Assembly: GCA_918807975.1 (NCBI GenBank) | Contig: OU964919.1 | Span: forward strand, 36,773,824-36,837,823 | Direction: 5' to 3' | Source: Aplidium turbinatum | Taxonomy: Eukaryota; Chordata; Ascidiacea; Aplousobranchia; Polyclinidae | Length of the DNA stretch: 64,000 nucleotides | Part shown: piece by piece, positions 51,901 to 54,295 of the stretch | Layout: every line of letters starts with the position of its first letter | How positions within the stretch are numbered: position 1 is the stretch's first letter | Position numbers and translations under genes: made by a program | Notes under the pieces: generated by a model | Databases searched by the model: none | What the model was told of the DNA's origin: nothing | Seen by the model: only the letters and a program-made list of their open reading frames with translations

Positions 51901-52893
51901 TGGTCGTTTAGAGCTCTAAACATAGGGGTAAAAAAGGTCATTTATGCCTGATAGGGTTTTCAGATCCTTATAAGATCTCTGTTAATGGCACCACAACTCT
52001 GAAACTCAATTTGAAGCAAAGCTTCCAAATATTAGCCTACAAATATTCTGATTGGTTTGCGTGCCAGAAGCATTCAAAAACTGAAAAAAAAAAACACTTG
52101 TAGGGGGAAAAAAATTAGAAATTTGATGGCCCACCTAATGCCCATGCATCAAGAAATGTTGTTTTTTTATTTTTAAACTGTATGTTACAGTTTATAATGA
52201 TTTAGCACAGCAATTTGTAGTCTTCTTTTATACTTACAATAGAAGTTATGGGGCTCTGAAAATGGCAAAAATTGCTATTCACTAGCCCCACAAGTCTAAG
52301 ATAAGGGTGGTACTTGAAAGTCAAATGGCTGCCATGGACAAACCCTTAATGAGATATTGACCTAAAATTTGGGATTCTTTTGTTTGGTAGCCTAAGGCAT
52401 AGTAGGACAACTTTTCAGCAAAATTTGAGAGGGATCATACTCAAGATATCTTCATATTGGCTGTTTTCAGGTGGAATGATCCTTTTTTTGTTTTTATTTT
52501 TCAAGCTCTATGTGGACCCGGTAGAGTTCATTCAAATTTTGTAATATTTTACATAATTGATTTTTTCTAGGCGTAGTGCAACTTTAATATACTGCTGTGA
52601 GAAAATTTTTTCATGTGGGAGGTTTGATGCACTCTTACCTCTATACTATAAATGCAGCAAAATAATTATCAAATGCTATCATCTGCAGATTTACTCTCAT
52701 ACAAAAAAAATTATGATTGATAGCCTACATTGTGGAATAGAATTCATATATACCTTTGATTAGATTGATATTCATCGCGGCCAATTGAAATTATTCCTGT
52801 GGTAACATTTTCAAAAACTGTTTTGCTTTGGAAACTTTCCATTGAGGTGAGAAAAAACACAAAACTGAAAATGGTAATCTTGATCCATGCCAT
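9351..52893 (-). CDS. MEGF8: MEGF8 orthologue, whole gene (44 coding exons)
   Basis: Large single-pass membrane protein. In vertebrates MEGF8 works with MOSMO and the ubiquitin ligase MGRN1 to lower surface Smoothened and tune Hedgehog signalling (family knowledge). Seen here: the exons keep one open frame from ATG 52891-52893 to TGA 9351-9353, about 3,030 residues against about 2,845 in human. Domain order by approximate residue: signal 1-20, CUB1 47-135, EGF 137-165, Kelch 170-560, PSI/cysteine-rich 565-1075, EGF/laminin-EGF 1105-1285, CUB2 1287-1410, EGF 1430-1450, Kelch 1470-1830, PSI 1840-2150, EGF/laminin-EGF 2165-2440, membrane-proximal region 2440-2662, transmembrane helix about 2668-2690, tail to 3030. 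CUB-Kelch-CUB-Kelch order and the MASRPF tail exclude attractin, which has one CUB, one Kelch set and a C-type lectin. Only the 5' edge of exon 12 is ambiguous. Confidence 0.95.
10378..10584 (-). CDS. MEGF8: MEGF8 exon 43: serine-rich tail
   Basis: [20 protein letters not shown], then [20 protein letters not shown] and [13 protein letters not shown]: low-complexity, serine-rich and probably disordered. Acceptor GGCGCAG, donor GTAATT, phase 2. Divergent in the family. Confidence 0.88.
10789..10965 (-). CDS. MEGF8: MEGF8 exon 42: MASRPF motif
   Basis: The join to exon 41 rebuilds HMASRPFS, matching the MASRPFA signature of MEGF8 and attractin tails, which in MEGF8 recruits the ubiquitin ligase MGRN1 (family knowledge). 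Then [14 protein letters not shown] and a proline/serine-rich stretch ending KTHPVKK. Acceptor TCTGCAG. Of two donors only GTAACT at the lower edge gives the phase exon 43 needs. Confidence 0.93.
11217..11374 (-). CDS. MEGF8: MEGF8 exon 41: transmembrane helix
   Basis: [20 protein letters not shown] continues FSISFLIW, then a basic stop-transfer KVKR and a coiled stretch with [15 protein letters not shown]. The donor GTGTGA cuts the codon after HMA in phase 2; read-through would meet a stop at once. The protein is oriented with its tail in the cytoplasm. Confidence 0.95.
11802..12080 (-). CDS. MEGF8: MEGF8 exon 40: membrane-proximal region
   Basis: [47 protein letters not shown], then [11 protein letters not shown] just before the membrane. 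The last strand matches the G-x-x-F-F-x-Q that precedes the MEGF8 transmembrane helix. Donor GTGAGT. Confidence 0.93.
12110..12203 (-). repeat. SINE 3' fragment
   Basis: The minus strand reads GACCGGGCCTGCGTCGGTGA then TTCAACC, matching the middle of the tRNA-derived SINE best seen at 54687-54988. Only the inner part is recognisable; limits approximate. Confidence 0.6.
12344..12600. repeat. Inverted pair of hammerhead-like units (foldback)
   Basis: Two arms of about 90 bp in opposite orientation (12344-12433 and 12509-12600) share AACATAACTGA ends, a CAAAATAGAAAA block and a core that reads, 5' to 3' in each arm, C-T-[GT]-A-T-A-A-GGGC, a short hairpin, GC[CT]GAAAAC. The core resembles a hammerhead ribozyme (CTGATGA, stem II, GAAA). 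About 75 bp lie between the arms. Same family at 25.1 and 46.05 kb. Confidence 0.7.
12863..12944 (-). CDS. MEGF8: MEGF8 exon 39: membrane-proximal region
   Basis: A short basic exon reading [20 protein letters not shown], then AHYHEK. Acceptor ACATAG, donor GTAGCT. Supported by phase on both sides and by the open frame; not by a strong motif. Confidence 0.8.
13294..13383 (-). CDS. MEGF8: MEGF8 exon 38: membrane-proximal region
   Basis: [20 protein letters not shown], then [12 protein letters not shown]-x-T-G-x-H is shared with vertebrate MEGF8 at this place. The acceptor follows a long T/C tract (CCCCAG); donor GTAGGA. Confidence 0.9.
13699..13916 (-). CDS. MEGF8: MEGF8 exon 37: membrane-proximal region
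   Basis: [19 protein letters not shown], then [20 protein letters not shown] and [12 protein letters not shown]. The x-L-V-V-D-V-T-x-G-x-V-D-V-Y-V-S strand pair matches the family's membrane-proximal region. Donor GTAAAT, phase 2. Confidence 0.92.
13966..14100 (+). repeat. Possible tRNA-derived SINE head
   Basis: GGTCGTTGGTTCAATTCTCA carries a B-box-like element after an A-box-like TGCCTGGTAAG, in the intron between exons 36 and 37. No second copy was found in the window, so the call rests on the promoter-like boxes only. Confidence 0.35.
14417..14638 (-). CDS. MEGF8: MEGF8 exon 36: laminin-EGF
   Basis: [27 protein letters not shown], then [20 protein letters not shown] and QCYY: an expanded laminin-EGF with the CDCNGHAD opener typical of MEGF8 and attractin. 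Acceptor CTATAG, donor GTTGGT. Confidence 0.95.
14847..15035 (-). CDS. MEGF8: MEGF8 exon 35: laminin-EGF
   Basis: [14 protein letters not shown], a linker, then [20 protein letters not shown] ending in a GYF motif. Two in-phase donors exist (GTGCAT and GTACGT); the second is a better match and was chosen. Acceptor TGCACAG. Confidence 0.92.
15378..15492 (-). CDS. MEGF8: MEGF8 exon 34: laminin-EGF
   Basis: [20 protein letters not shown] then [16 protein letters not shown]: the second half of a laminin-EGF, with the N-T-x-G-x-x-C-x-x-C core. Acceptor TCAAAG, donor GTACGT. Confidence 0.94.
16185..17475 (+). mobile_element. Tc1/mariner-class DNA transposon, fossil
   Basis: Inverted ends TACAGGTTGGCCCAGCGAAG (16185) and the inverse of TACAAGGTGGTGCAGCGAAG (to about 17475), about 1.29 kb. 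ATG at 16341 begins [20 protein letters not shown]. Later pieces give [11 protein letters not shown] (about 16777), [11 protein letters not shown] (about 17050) and [12 protein letters not shown] (about 17150), the three acidic catalytic blocks of mariner-type transposases; the last has D where the family has SPDLNP. Several stops (for example at 16446) and frame shifts make it dead. In the MEGF8 intron between exons 33 and 34. Confidence 0.93.
17690..17822 (-). CDS. MEGF8: MEGF8 exon 33: EGF and laminin-EGF start
   Basis: [20 protein letters not shown] then [16 protein letters not shown]: a classic EGF followed by the CDCHGNS opener of a laminin-EGF. Donor ACAT|GTATGT sets phase 2, which fits exon 34. 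The intron below it holds a mariner fossil. Confidence 0.94.
18062..18145 (-). repeat. SINE 3' fragment
   Basis: The minus strand reads CTCGGTGACCGGGCCTGCGT, then TAGTGGTTCAAATC and CTGTCAGGATTAAGC, matching the 3' half of the SINE at 61577-61890. Confidence 0.75.
18217..18424 (-). CDS. MEGF8: MEGF8 exon 32: calcium-binding EGF
   Basis: [33 protein letters not shown] and NENTC-type close make a calcium-binding EGF (D-E-C opener, Y-x-C-x-C core). CIPVCNP starts the next EGF. Acceptor TTGCAG, donor GTGACA. Confidence 0.94.
18791..19290 (-). CDS. MEGF8: MEGF8 exon 31: PSI domains
   Basis: Three cysteine-rich modules in one 500-bp exon: [40 protein letters not shown] with [28 protein letters not shown] ending at YCQEGDF. 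Acceptor TTTCAG, donor GTAGTT. Confidence 0.95.
19499..19653 (-). CDS. MEGF8: MEGF8 exon 30: PSI domain
   Basis: [19 protein letters not shown] then [12 protein letters not shown]: a PSI core with the K-W-C signature. Acceptor TTACAG, donor GTGAGA. Confidence 0.94.
20227..20426 (-). CDS. MEGF8: MEGF8 exon 29: cysteine-rich segment
   Basis: [17 protein letters not shown], then [16 protein letters not shown] and [12 protein letters not shown]-like spacing is imperfect but cysteine density is high. Acceptor TCTCAG, donor GTAAGA, exit phase 2. Confidence 0.87.
20917..21009 (-). CDS. MEGF8: MEGF8 exon 28: cysteine-rich link
   Basis: [20 protein letters not shown], then GCVMCPSNI: five cysteines in 31 residues, at the position where PSI modules follow the propeller. 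Acceptor TTGAAG, donor GTAAGT. 93 bp, in phase on both sides. Confidence 0.87.
21058..21141. repeat. Palindromic MITE, 84 bp
   Basis: Same length and layout as the copy at 6903-6986: CAGCCAGCAAAAGTTGCTC at one end, GGCAACTTTTGCTGTCTG at the other, TTTTTACAT arms and a CGTCGGCAGATG centre. In the intron between exons 27 and 28. Confidence 0.83.
21617..21789 (-). CDS. MEGF8: MEGF8 exon 27: last Kelch blade
   Basis: [20 protein letters not shown], a glycine/alanine-rich stretch, then [20 protein letters not shown]. The acceptor at AAGTTAG gives an open frame; the earlier CAAG gives a stop. Donor GTGAGA, phase 0. Confidence 0.92.
22105..22233 (-). CDS. MEGF8: MEGF8 exon 26: Kelch blade
   Basis: [14 protein letters not shown] then [13 protein letters not shown]: the double-glycine strand and outer W-x-F-x-Y-D strand of a Kelch blade. 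Acceptor GTTCAG, donor GTGATT. Confidence 0.93.
22439..22730 (-). CDS. MEGF8: MEGF8 exon 25: Kelch blades
   Basis: [48 protein letters not shown], then [10 protein letters not shown] that starts the next blade. A longer open frame at 22325-22765 in another frame is a shadow. Donor GTGAGC. Confidence 0.95.
23048..23169 (-). CDS. MEGF8: MEGF8 exon 24: Kelch blade
   Basis: [20 protein letters not shown] then [13 protein letters not shown]: a Kelch blade with a GH and a double glycine. Acceptor TTTCAG, donor GTAAGA, exit phase 0. Confidence 0.94.
23491..23693 (-). CDS. MEGF8: MEGF8 exon 23: Kelch blade
   Basis: [30 protein letters not shown] then YGGLS and NDFWEFYF: a full Kelch blade with the R-x-x-H-x-A and Y-G-G signatures. 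Acceptor TTTCAG, donor GTAAGA, exit phase 1. Confidence 0.95.
24171..24421 (-). CDS. MEGF8: MEGF8 exon 22: EGF end and first blade of second Kelch set
   Basis: [14 protein letters not shown] ends the EGF. After VYWQLEW comes [20 protein letters not shown], a Kelch blade, ending SGDLWR. Acceptor TTTCAG, donor GTAAAA. Confidence 0.95.
24495..24664 (-). CDS. MEGF8: MEGF8 exon 21: end of CUB2 and EGF start
   Basis: [20 protein letters not shown] is the CUB terminal motif (Y-x-x-x-x-x-x-x-x-GF-x-A). Then [14 protein letters not shown] opens an EGF. Donor GTTTGT, phase 0. Confidence 0.93.
24905..25110 (-). repeat. tRNA-derived SINE joined to a hammerhead-like unit
   Basis: Reading the minus strand from 25110: CTCGACAAGGGC, a short hairpin, TTCGAACACGTTCGCATTTTG (a decayed version of the GGGC...GCCGAAAACG unit), a linker with GTGTTGTTGCTTAATTGTG shared with the 12.35-kb pair, then from 25012 CAGCTCAGTGGCCGAGTGG and GAGATCGATTCC, an A box and a B box of a tRNA-Leu/Ser-like head. 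In the intron between exons 20 and 21. Confidence 0.68.
25390..25501 (-). CDS. MEGF8: MEGF8 exon 20: CUB2 middle, GC donor
   Basis: [15 protein letters not shown] and LLASICGEG match the CUB strand with V-Y-D and the ICG end. No GT donor gives an open join, but CACAG|GCAAAT followed by exon 21 reads [15 protein letters not shown] in the right phase. This is therefore a GC-AG intron. Acceptor TTTCAG. Confidence 0.87.
25782..25977 (-). CDS. MEGF8: MEGF8 exon 19: start of second CUB
   Basis: [13 protein letters not shown], then [20 protein letters not shown] and [10 protein letters not shown]. The C-x-W-x-I strand and the following L-x-L-x-I strand fit the second CUB of MEGF8, which directly follows laminin-EGF modules in the family. 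Phase 0 exit at GTAAGT. Confidence 0.9.
26505..26736 (-). CDS. MEGF8: MEGF8 exon 18: laminin-EGF modules
   Basis: [20 protein letters not shown] followed by [15 protein letters not shown] and [20 protein letters not shown]: laminin-EGF modules with the CNCNGH opener and the G-x-x-C-x-x-C-x-x-G-[YF] end. Acceptor TTTTCAG, donor GTAAGC. Confidence 0.95.
26930..27003 (+). repeat. SINE 3' fragment
   Basis: ACTGTCAACCTCGGTGACCA, GCGTCATTAGTTCAAAACTC and GGCAGAACTGCTAGGATAA match the SINE 3' half. In the short intron between exons 17 and 18. Confidence 0.72.
27066..27184 (-). CDS. MEGF8: MEGF8 exon 17: EGF and laminin-EGF boundary
   Basis: [19 protein letters not shown] ends an [16 protein letters not shown] begins a laminin-type EGF. 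Acceptor TTTTCAG, donor GTAAGT, phase 1 exit. Confidence 0.93.
27547..27703 (-). CDS. MEGF8: MEGF8 exon 16: calcium-binding EGF
   Basis: [20 protein letters not shown] then [11 protein letters not shown] completes the EGF begun by DVNECVD, including the conserved aromatic and G-x-G-x-x-C end. Then [10 protein letters not shown] starts another EGF. Acceptor TCCAAG, donor GTATTT. Confidence 0.94.
27790..27960 (+). repeat. Possible tRNA-derived SINE
   Basis: AGTAGCTGGATAGTCAGCGC looks like an A box and CCAGGTCGGGTCATAC like a B box about 50 bp later, followed by an unrelated tail. Single copy in the window. Confidence 0.4.
29056..30429 (-). mobile_element. Kolobok-type DNA transposon with THAP remnant
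   Basis: Ends AGTGCCCCTGACAGGT (29056) and ACCTGTCAGAGGCACT (30429) are inverted repeats flanked by TTAA on both sides (29052-29055, 30430-30433). Minus-strand 29700-29905 reads [20 protein letters not shown], then [11 protein letters not shown] and SRICSLH, a C2CH THAP DNA-binding domain. The frame shifts after SLH, and [13 protein letters not shown] follows in another frame. TTAA duplication plus THAP points to Kolobok rather than piggyBac. In the intron between exons 15 and 16. Confidence 0.88.
30854..30980 (-). CDS. MEGF8: MEGF8 exon 15: PSI end and start of calcium-binding EGF
   Basis: [17 protein letters not shown] closes the PSI. DVNECVD at the end is the calcium-binding EGF opener (D-x-N-E-C). 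The donor GTGAGT splits the EGF, whose remainder is exon 16. The intron downstream (27704-30853) carries a Kolobok element. Confidence 0.92.
31225..31306 (-). CDS. MEGF8: MEGF8 exon 14: PSI half-module
   Basis: [20 protein letters not shown] is the front of a PSI module with the C-G-W-C signature. Acceptor TCGCAG, donor GTAAGC, 82 bp, leaving in phase 0. Confidence 0.92.
31932..32130 (-). CDS. MEGF8: MEGF8 exon 13: PSI domain
   Basis: [18 protein letters not shown], then [11 protein letters not shown] and a closing GQCREW: a complete PSI module of the C-x3-C-x5-C-x2-C type. Acceptor TTTCAG, donor GTGAGA; phases 1 and 2. Confidence 0.94.
32338..32520 (+). repeat. Possible tRNA-derived SINE
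   Basis: GGTTGCATTGCTGAGTGGTG looks like an A box; GGGCGTCGGTTCAGCGTCG like a B box after a long variable part, as in serine tRNAs. Followed by a GC-richer tail. In the intron between exons 12 and 13. Confidence 0.45.
32642..32917 (-). CDS. MEGF8: MEGF8 exon 12: PSI domain (upstream edge uncertain)
   Basis: [21 protein letters not shown] is another PSI core, continuing with a cysteine near the SRNYYTQ end. Donor GTAAAG after 32642 is clear. Three acceptors keep the frame, giving an upstream edge at 32917, 32863 or 32842. I list the longest form, though its pyrimidine tract is poor. Confidence 0.82.
33223..33443 (-). CDS. MEGF8: MEGF8 exon 11: PSI domain
   Basis: [19 protein letters not shown] is a canonical PSI core (C-x5-C-x2-C-x5-C-x2-WC), followed by GSQQCISR and a closing cysteine. 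Acceptor CACCCAG, donor GTGAGG. Confidence 0.93.
34148..34219 (-). CDS. MEGF8: MEGF8 exon 10: ectodomain segment
   Basis: A 72-bp exon reading [16 protein letters not shown], then LKLLWNIG. Acceptor TTCCAG, donor GTAAGT. With exons 7-9 it forms a block of about 185 residues between the first PSI region and the next one. Confidence 0.82.
34344..34541. repeat. Foldback MITE with 7-bp target duplication
   Basis: The two arms, each starting CATGGACTTCTAAATAGTAG, are almost identical over some 85-95 bp; the main difference is an 8-base addition in the right arm. Flanked by GCCCGAC at 34337-34343 and 34542-34548. The arms carry repeated CCAACAGT words. High identity implies a recent insertion. In the intron between exons 9 and 10... 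between the exon 10 and exon 9 coding pieces. Confidence 0.9.
35162..35300 (-). CDS. MEGF8: MEGF8 exon 9: ectodomain segment
   Basis: Encodes [28 protein letters not shown] and [12 protein letters not shown]; no cysteines. Acceptor TCTCAG, donor GTTTGT. Two long open frames on the other strand here are shadows of this exon. Phases fit the neighbours. Confidence 0.8.
35491..35674 (-). CDS. MEGF8: MEGF8 exon 8: ectodomain segment
   Basis: Encodes [13 protein letters not shown], then [17 protein letters not shown] and [11 protein letters not shown]. Alternating hydrophobic residues suggest a beta-rich segment. Acceptor TTTTTAG, donor GTAAAA, 184 bp. Accepted because it is the only piece in this stretch that links exon 7 (phase 0) to exon 9 (phase 1). 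Confidence 0.82.
35804..35958 (-). CDS. MEGF8: MEGF8 exon 7: ectodomain segment
   Basis: Reads [14 protein letters not shown], then [20 protein letters not shown]. Two cysteines and no EGF or PSI pattern. It lies after the 5.4-kb intron that carries LINE and hAT copies. Acceptor GTTCAG, donor GTAAGT; phases agree with exons 6 and 8. I cannot assign the fold. Confidence 0.85.
36711..38252. mobile_element. DNA transposon, TAGACCTTTTGCA ends, unclassified
   Basis: TAGACCTTTTGCA at 36711 and TGCAAAAGGTCTA at 38252 are perfect inverted ends, and an inner GGAGCGTGACGTT-like block is also inverted on both sides. No transposase domain was recognised and no clear target duplication was found. It splits the 3' end of a minus-strand LINE. 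Confidence 0.75.
38254..38600 (-). mobile_element. LINE 3' end (jockey-like)
   Basis: Minus-strand pieces read [54 protein letters not shown] and end LLQQLGDVA with TGA at 38254-38256. A C-x-C-G-x-x-x-x-x-x-H-x3-H-x-C block near the C-terminus is typical of jockey-type reverse-transcriptase ORFs. Frame changes show decay. A 3' tail with AAGAAGAAGAA continues at about 36680-36710 across the inserted transposon. Confidence 0.8.
39578..41117 (+). mobile_element. hAT transposon, ZBED5-like, degenerate
   Basis: Ends CAGTGATTCTCAACC (39578) and GGTTGAGAACCACTG (41117), flanked by ATTTAAAC (39570-39577) and ATTAAAAC (41118-41125), seven of eight matching. Plus-strand pieces such as [16 protein letters not shown] and VLMFTAVGS align with the ZBED5-like region before the R-W-L-S-R-G-K motif. 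Many breaks. In the intron between exons 6 and 7. Confidence 0.85.
41381..41478 (-). CDS. MEGF8: MEGF8 exon 6: PSI continuation
   Basis: Encodes [13 protein letters not shown], a W-C PSI core that completes the cysteine pattern opened in exon 5. Acceptor TTTCCAG, donor GTAAGA; enters in phase 2 and leaves in phase 1. Placed by phase and cysteine content. Confidence 0.85.
41760..42764. mobile_element. Long-TIR element built of TTCGGTGAGTCCGA repeats
   Basis: Inverted ends of about 200 bp: TATTCGGTGAGTCCGATTCG, then GAGAGTTCCCTATTCGGAGA, an A/T stretch, and a GCCGCTTTTACATCGTTTTA block that lies at about 41900 and, inverted, at about 42530 and 42660. Inside, AGGTCTAAACCCCACTCATC occurs twice in direct order (42190, 42450) and the 70-bp end block is tandemly duplicated (42484, 42600). 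No coding capacity. Family copy at 49846-50030. Confidence 0.8.
42775..42882 (+). repeat. SINE 3' fragment
   Basis: GGGCCTGCATCAGTGGTCCG, then TACAAGTATGGAAACTGCCA and GGATTAA match the SINE 3' half directly beside the long-TIR element. Confidence 0.75.
43079..44121 (-). CDS. MEGF8: MEGF8 exon 5: Kelch blades 2-6 and first PSI region
   Basis: The longest exon (1,043 bp). Successive blades are marked by [28 protein letters not shown] and LFIHGGY, each followed by a tryptophan or tyrosine-rich strand. A cysteine-rich segment follows: [13 protein letters not shown], then [14 protein letters not shown]. The acceptor is TTTCTAG before MSHLQ, so that methionine is internal and not a start. Donor GTGAGT, phase 2. 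Confidence 0.95.
44603..44905 (+). repeat. tRNA-derived SINE, near full length
   Basis: Head GCCGTTAGCTCAGTGGTTCC (A box) and ACTGGTTCGACTCTCGG (B box), body with GGACTGCTTTCCATTCAGCG and CTCGGTAACCGGCCATGCGT, tail TTCAAAACCACACCAAACC. About 300 bp. In the intron between exons 4 and 5. Confidence 0.88.
45257..45551 (-). CDS. MEGF8: MEGF8 exon 4: end of EGF1 and first Kelch blade
   Basis: [15 protein letters not shown] closes the EGF. It is followed by [15 protein letters not shown] and [20 protein letters not shown], a Kelch blade with the double-glycine VFGG motif, then NDWELV and the SPRYYHT start of the next blade. Donor GTTTGT falls after codon ACG (phase 0). The 5.1-kb intron upstream (45552-50681) is full of repeats. 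Confidence 0.93.
46052..46083 (-). repeat. Hammerhead-like core, second family
   Basis: The minus strand reads CTTGATGAGGGCAGAAAGTT then TTGCCGAAAACG: a TTGATGA close to the hammerhead CTGATGA, a GGCA/TGCC stem II and a GAAA. It lies 23 bp left of the tandem array and points the opposite way. Confidence 0.6.
46508..48609 (-). mobile_element. DNA transposon of uncertain superfamily
   Basis: Ends TAGGGTAGGTCGATTT and AAATCGACCCACCCTA, flanked by a perfect 8-bp duplication TTATATAG (46500-46507, 48610-48617). Minus-strand frames hold [20 protein letters not shown] (48291), [20 protein letters not shown] with [20 protein letters not shown] (47613-47870) and [20 protein letters not shown] (about 47200). 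I have seen this protein type described only as uncharacterised in animals. Breaks divide it. The 8-bp duplication suggests hAT or P class; I cannot decide. Confidence 0.8.
48396..48474. repeat. Short foldback repeat, 79 bp
   Basis: CAGGATTGCCGGATTGGGCG and CGCCCAATCTGGCAACCCTG are inverted ends around a central AAAATGACAAAAATG, inside the transposon 46508-48609. hAT-like CAGGG ends; flanking 8-mers do not match. Confidence 0.6.
48795..49647 (-). mobile_element. hAT transposon remnant, TGATTTAAATCA family
   Basis: Ends CAGGGTTGG (48795) and CCAACCCTG (49647), flanked by GTTGCCAC (48787-48794) and GATGCCAC (49648-49655). Both ends carry repeated GATTTAAATCA words. A minus-strand frame (49212-49448) reads [20 protein letters not shown], then [17 protein letters not shown], the hAT dimerisation block; the catalytic part is deleted. 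Confidence 0.9.
49846..50030. mobile_element. Short copy of the TTCGGTGAGTCCGA element
   Basis: Starts GGCCCGTTTCGGTGAGTCCG and ends CTCACCGAATAGTAGCAGAC, the same two end types as the element at 41760-42764, with the same AATTATCATTGCCG block inside. Contains TTTTAGGGTTAGGGGTTAGG (49965-49984), a telomere-like string. Confidence 0.78.
50682..50777 (-). CDS. MEGF8: MEGF8 exon 3: end of CUB1 and start of EGF1
   Basis: Reads [14 protein letters not shown], the terminal CUB motif (S-D-x-GF-x-A-x-F), then [12 protein letters not shown], the first half of an EGF module. Acceptor TTGGCAG, donor GTGAGT. It is too short to stand out as an open frame and was found by asking for the missing CUB end and EGF start. 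Confidence 0.92.
51414..51632 (-). CDS. MEGF8: MEGF8 exon 2: first CUB domain, core
   Basis: Encodes the CUB core: [10 protein letters not shown], then a single cysteine before [11 protein letters not shown], then a short segment leading to LLATLSG. The FDYIxIFNG pattern is the usual CUB strand with its conserved aromatic and acidic residues. Acceptor ATTGCAG, donor GTAACA. 219 bp; phase 2 at both ends. Confidence 0.93.
52754..52893 (-). CDS. MEGF8: MEGF8 exon 1: start codon and signal peptide
   Basis: Begins [20 protein letters not shown], a basic residue followed by a hydrophobic stretch typical of a secretory signal peptide, then [12 protein letters not shown]. The donor reads CAAAG|GTATAT and the exon ends in phase 2. 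The next exon restores codon AGG, so the join reads SNQR-REWL. No in-frame upstream exon was seen, and the signal peptide fixes the start. Confidence 0.88.
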
Positions 52894-54295
52894 TGAGTCA
52901 CAAAAGCGACAAGATTCTCTTTAGATGCACTCTATGTTTGATAATTCACCTAGAGTGAAGCATATTGCACCAAATAATTCTATTCTTAGCAAACAAATGA
53001 AACTTAATAGAGCTTAACAAATAGTAGTCTGAAAAGAATCTACTTTAGGTCTTTAGGAAAAGTTTATTTCTTTATGACATACAGTATTATAAAGCTTTTA
53101 AGACAACAGCTATATCATGCCTCTTCCAAAAACTGTCATCTTCCAACTATTTGACTGTTTCAAGGATGTGATTGTCAGGGAGTTAATTCTTATTGGGATA
53201 AACATTAAACAATGATCTGCATTTTTCTAAAACATTATTCTTAATTCCAAAGTTGCCTAACCTCAATAAATTGTAGCCTACACAAGTAATTTTGATTGTC
53301 ATTAATAACTTTTATAGTTGCAACGTGTAGTTTGATTTGATTTTTATGATATTATGTCAAAACTAAAATGTCAAAATTATTCCTGCAACATACTATTGTC
53401 CCGACGAAATTCTTGATATGGTATGGCATTATTTCGATTTTGAAAAACTGCAATTTCAACAGTTTATGTTTGACCATGCACCCTTGAAAAAACAGTATGA
53501 TATTCCAATTGTCGACAGAAAAGTATAAAATTATTATATATATAAATATTATAGAAACAAGCCCGATAATTCCTGTAGTATGGACAAAAGTAGCTCAATT
53601 GAATATACATATTTGAGCAGGAAATCAAGGGCCCCATAATGGATGCTTGCACCGGGGCCCCGACTAAAAAAGCTGCACTCTGTACTGTAGTCTGTTGCAG
53701 CACTGCTTTATACCAGACTACCAGAGTTGCCAGGCATTCGCCCCCTGCTCCCTCCCCTGGTTGAATCAATGACAAACAATGACTGATTTGCTGTCTGGCG
53801 GGGGTTAACGCCCTCTAGGCTAAACTAGGCTTCATAAGTAGGCTATAATCTGTGTATATATTATAGCCTATCTTTCGCATGAGATACAAACTCTCCCATT
53901 CATTTTCATGTTTTTTATTCAATATGAGAAAGAGCGAAACATGATTGTTGTTTACAGTATCCTAGCCTAAATGTGATGAACATGCCAATAAGAACGGTGG
54001 TGTCTTTCGTAACATGATTGAGGTTTAAGTCGCGTTCTCAATAATTGACCAATGAAGTTCAGCAGTCCACAAACAGTGGCGTATTTAGAAAGTTTGTTAG
54101 GAGGGAGGGCCAAGACATTGTGTCAGTCAGCGCCTGACTGGGCAATTGGAGGCCAATCATTAACTCGTGCGTAGTTCTTATTAAGCTTACAAAATCTTGG
54201 TTTGTCCATGTTGAAAGATTTTTGAAGATTACCAAATCTGGAAGCCCCCGGTGCGTCTGACCAGGAAGTCGCCCCATCATTGCCTAATTTATAAT
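52894..54295. other. Upstream flank of MEGF8
   Basis: Should hold the promoter and 5' UTR, but I see no TATA box, CpG-rich block or upstream coding exon. GC-richer pieces at 53630-53770 and 54050-54280 resemble ends of decayed transposons (GGGGCCCC, CAGTGGCG) without a clear partner. Confidence 0.4.
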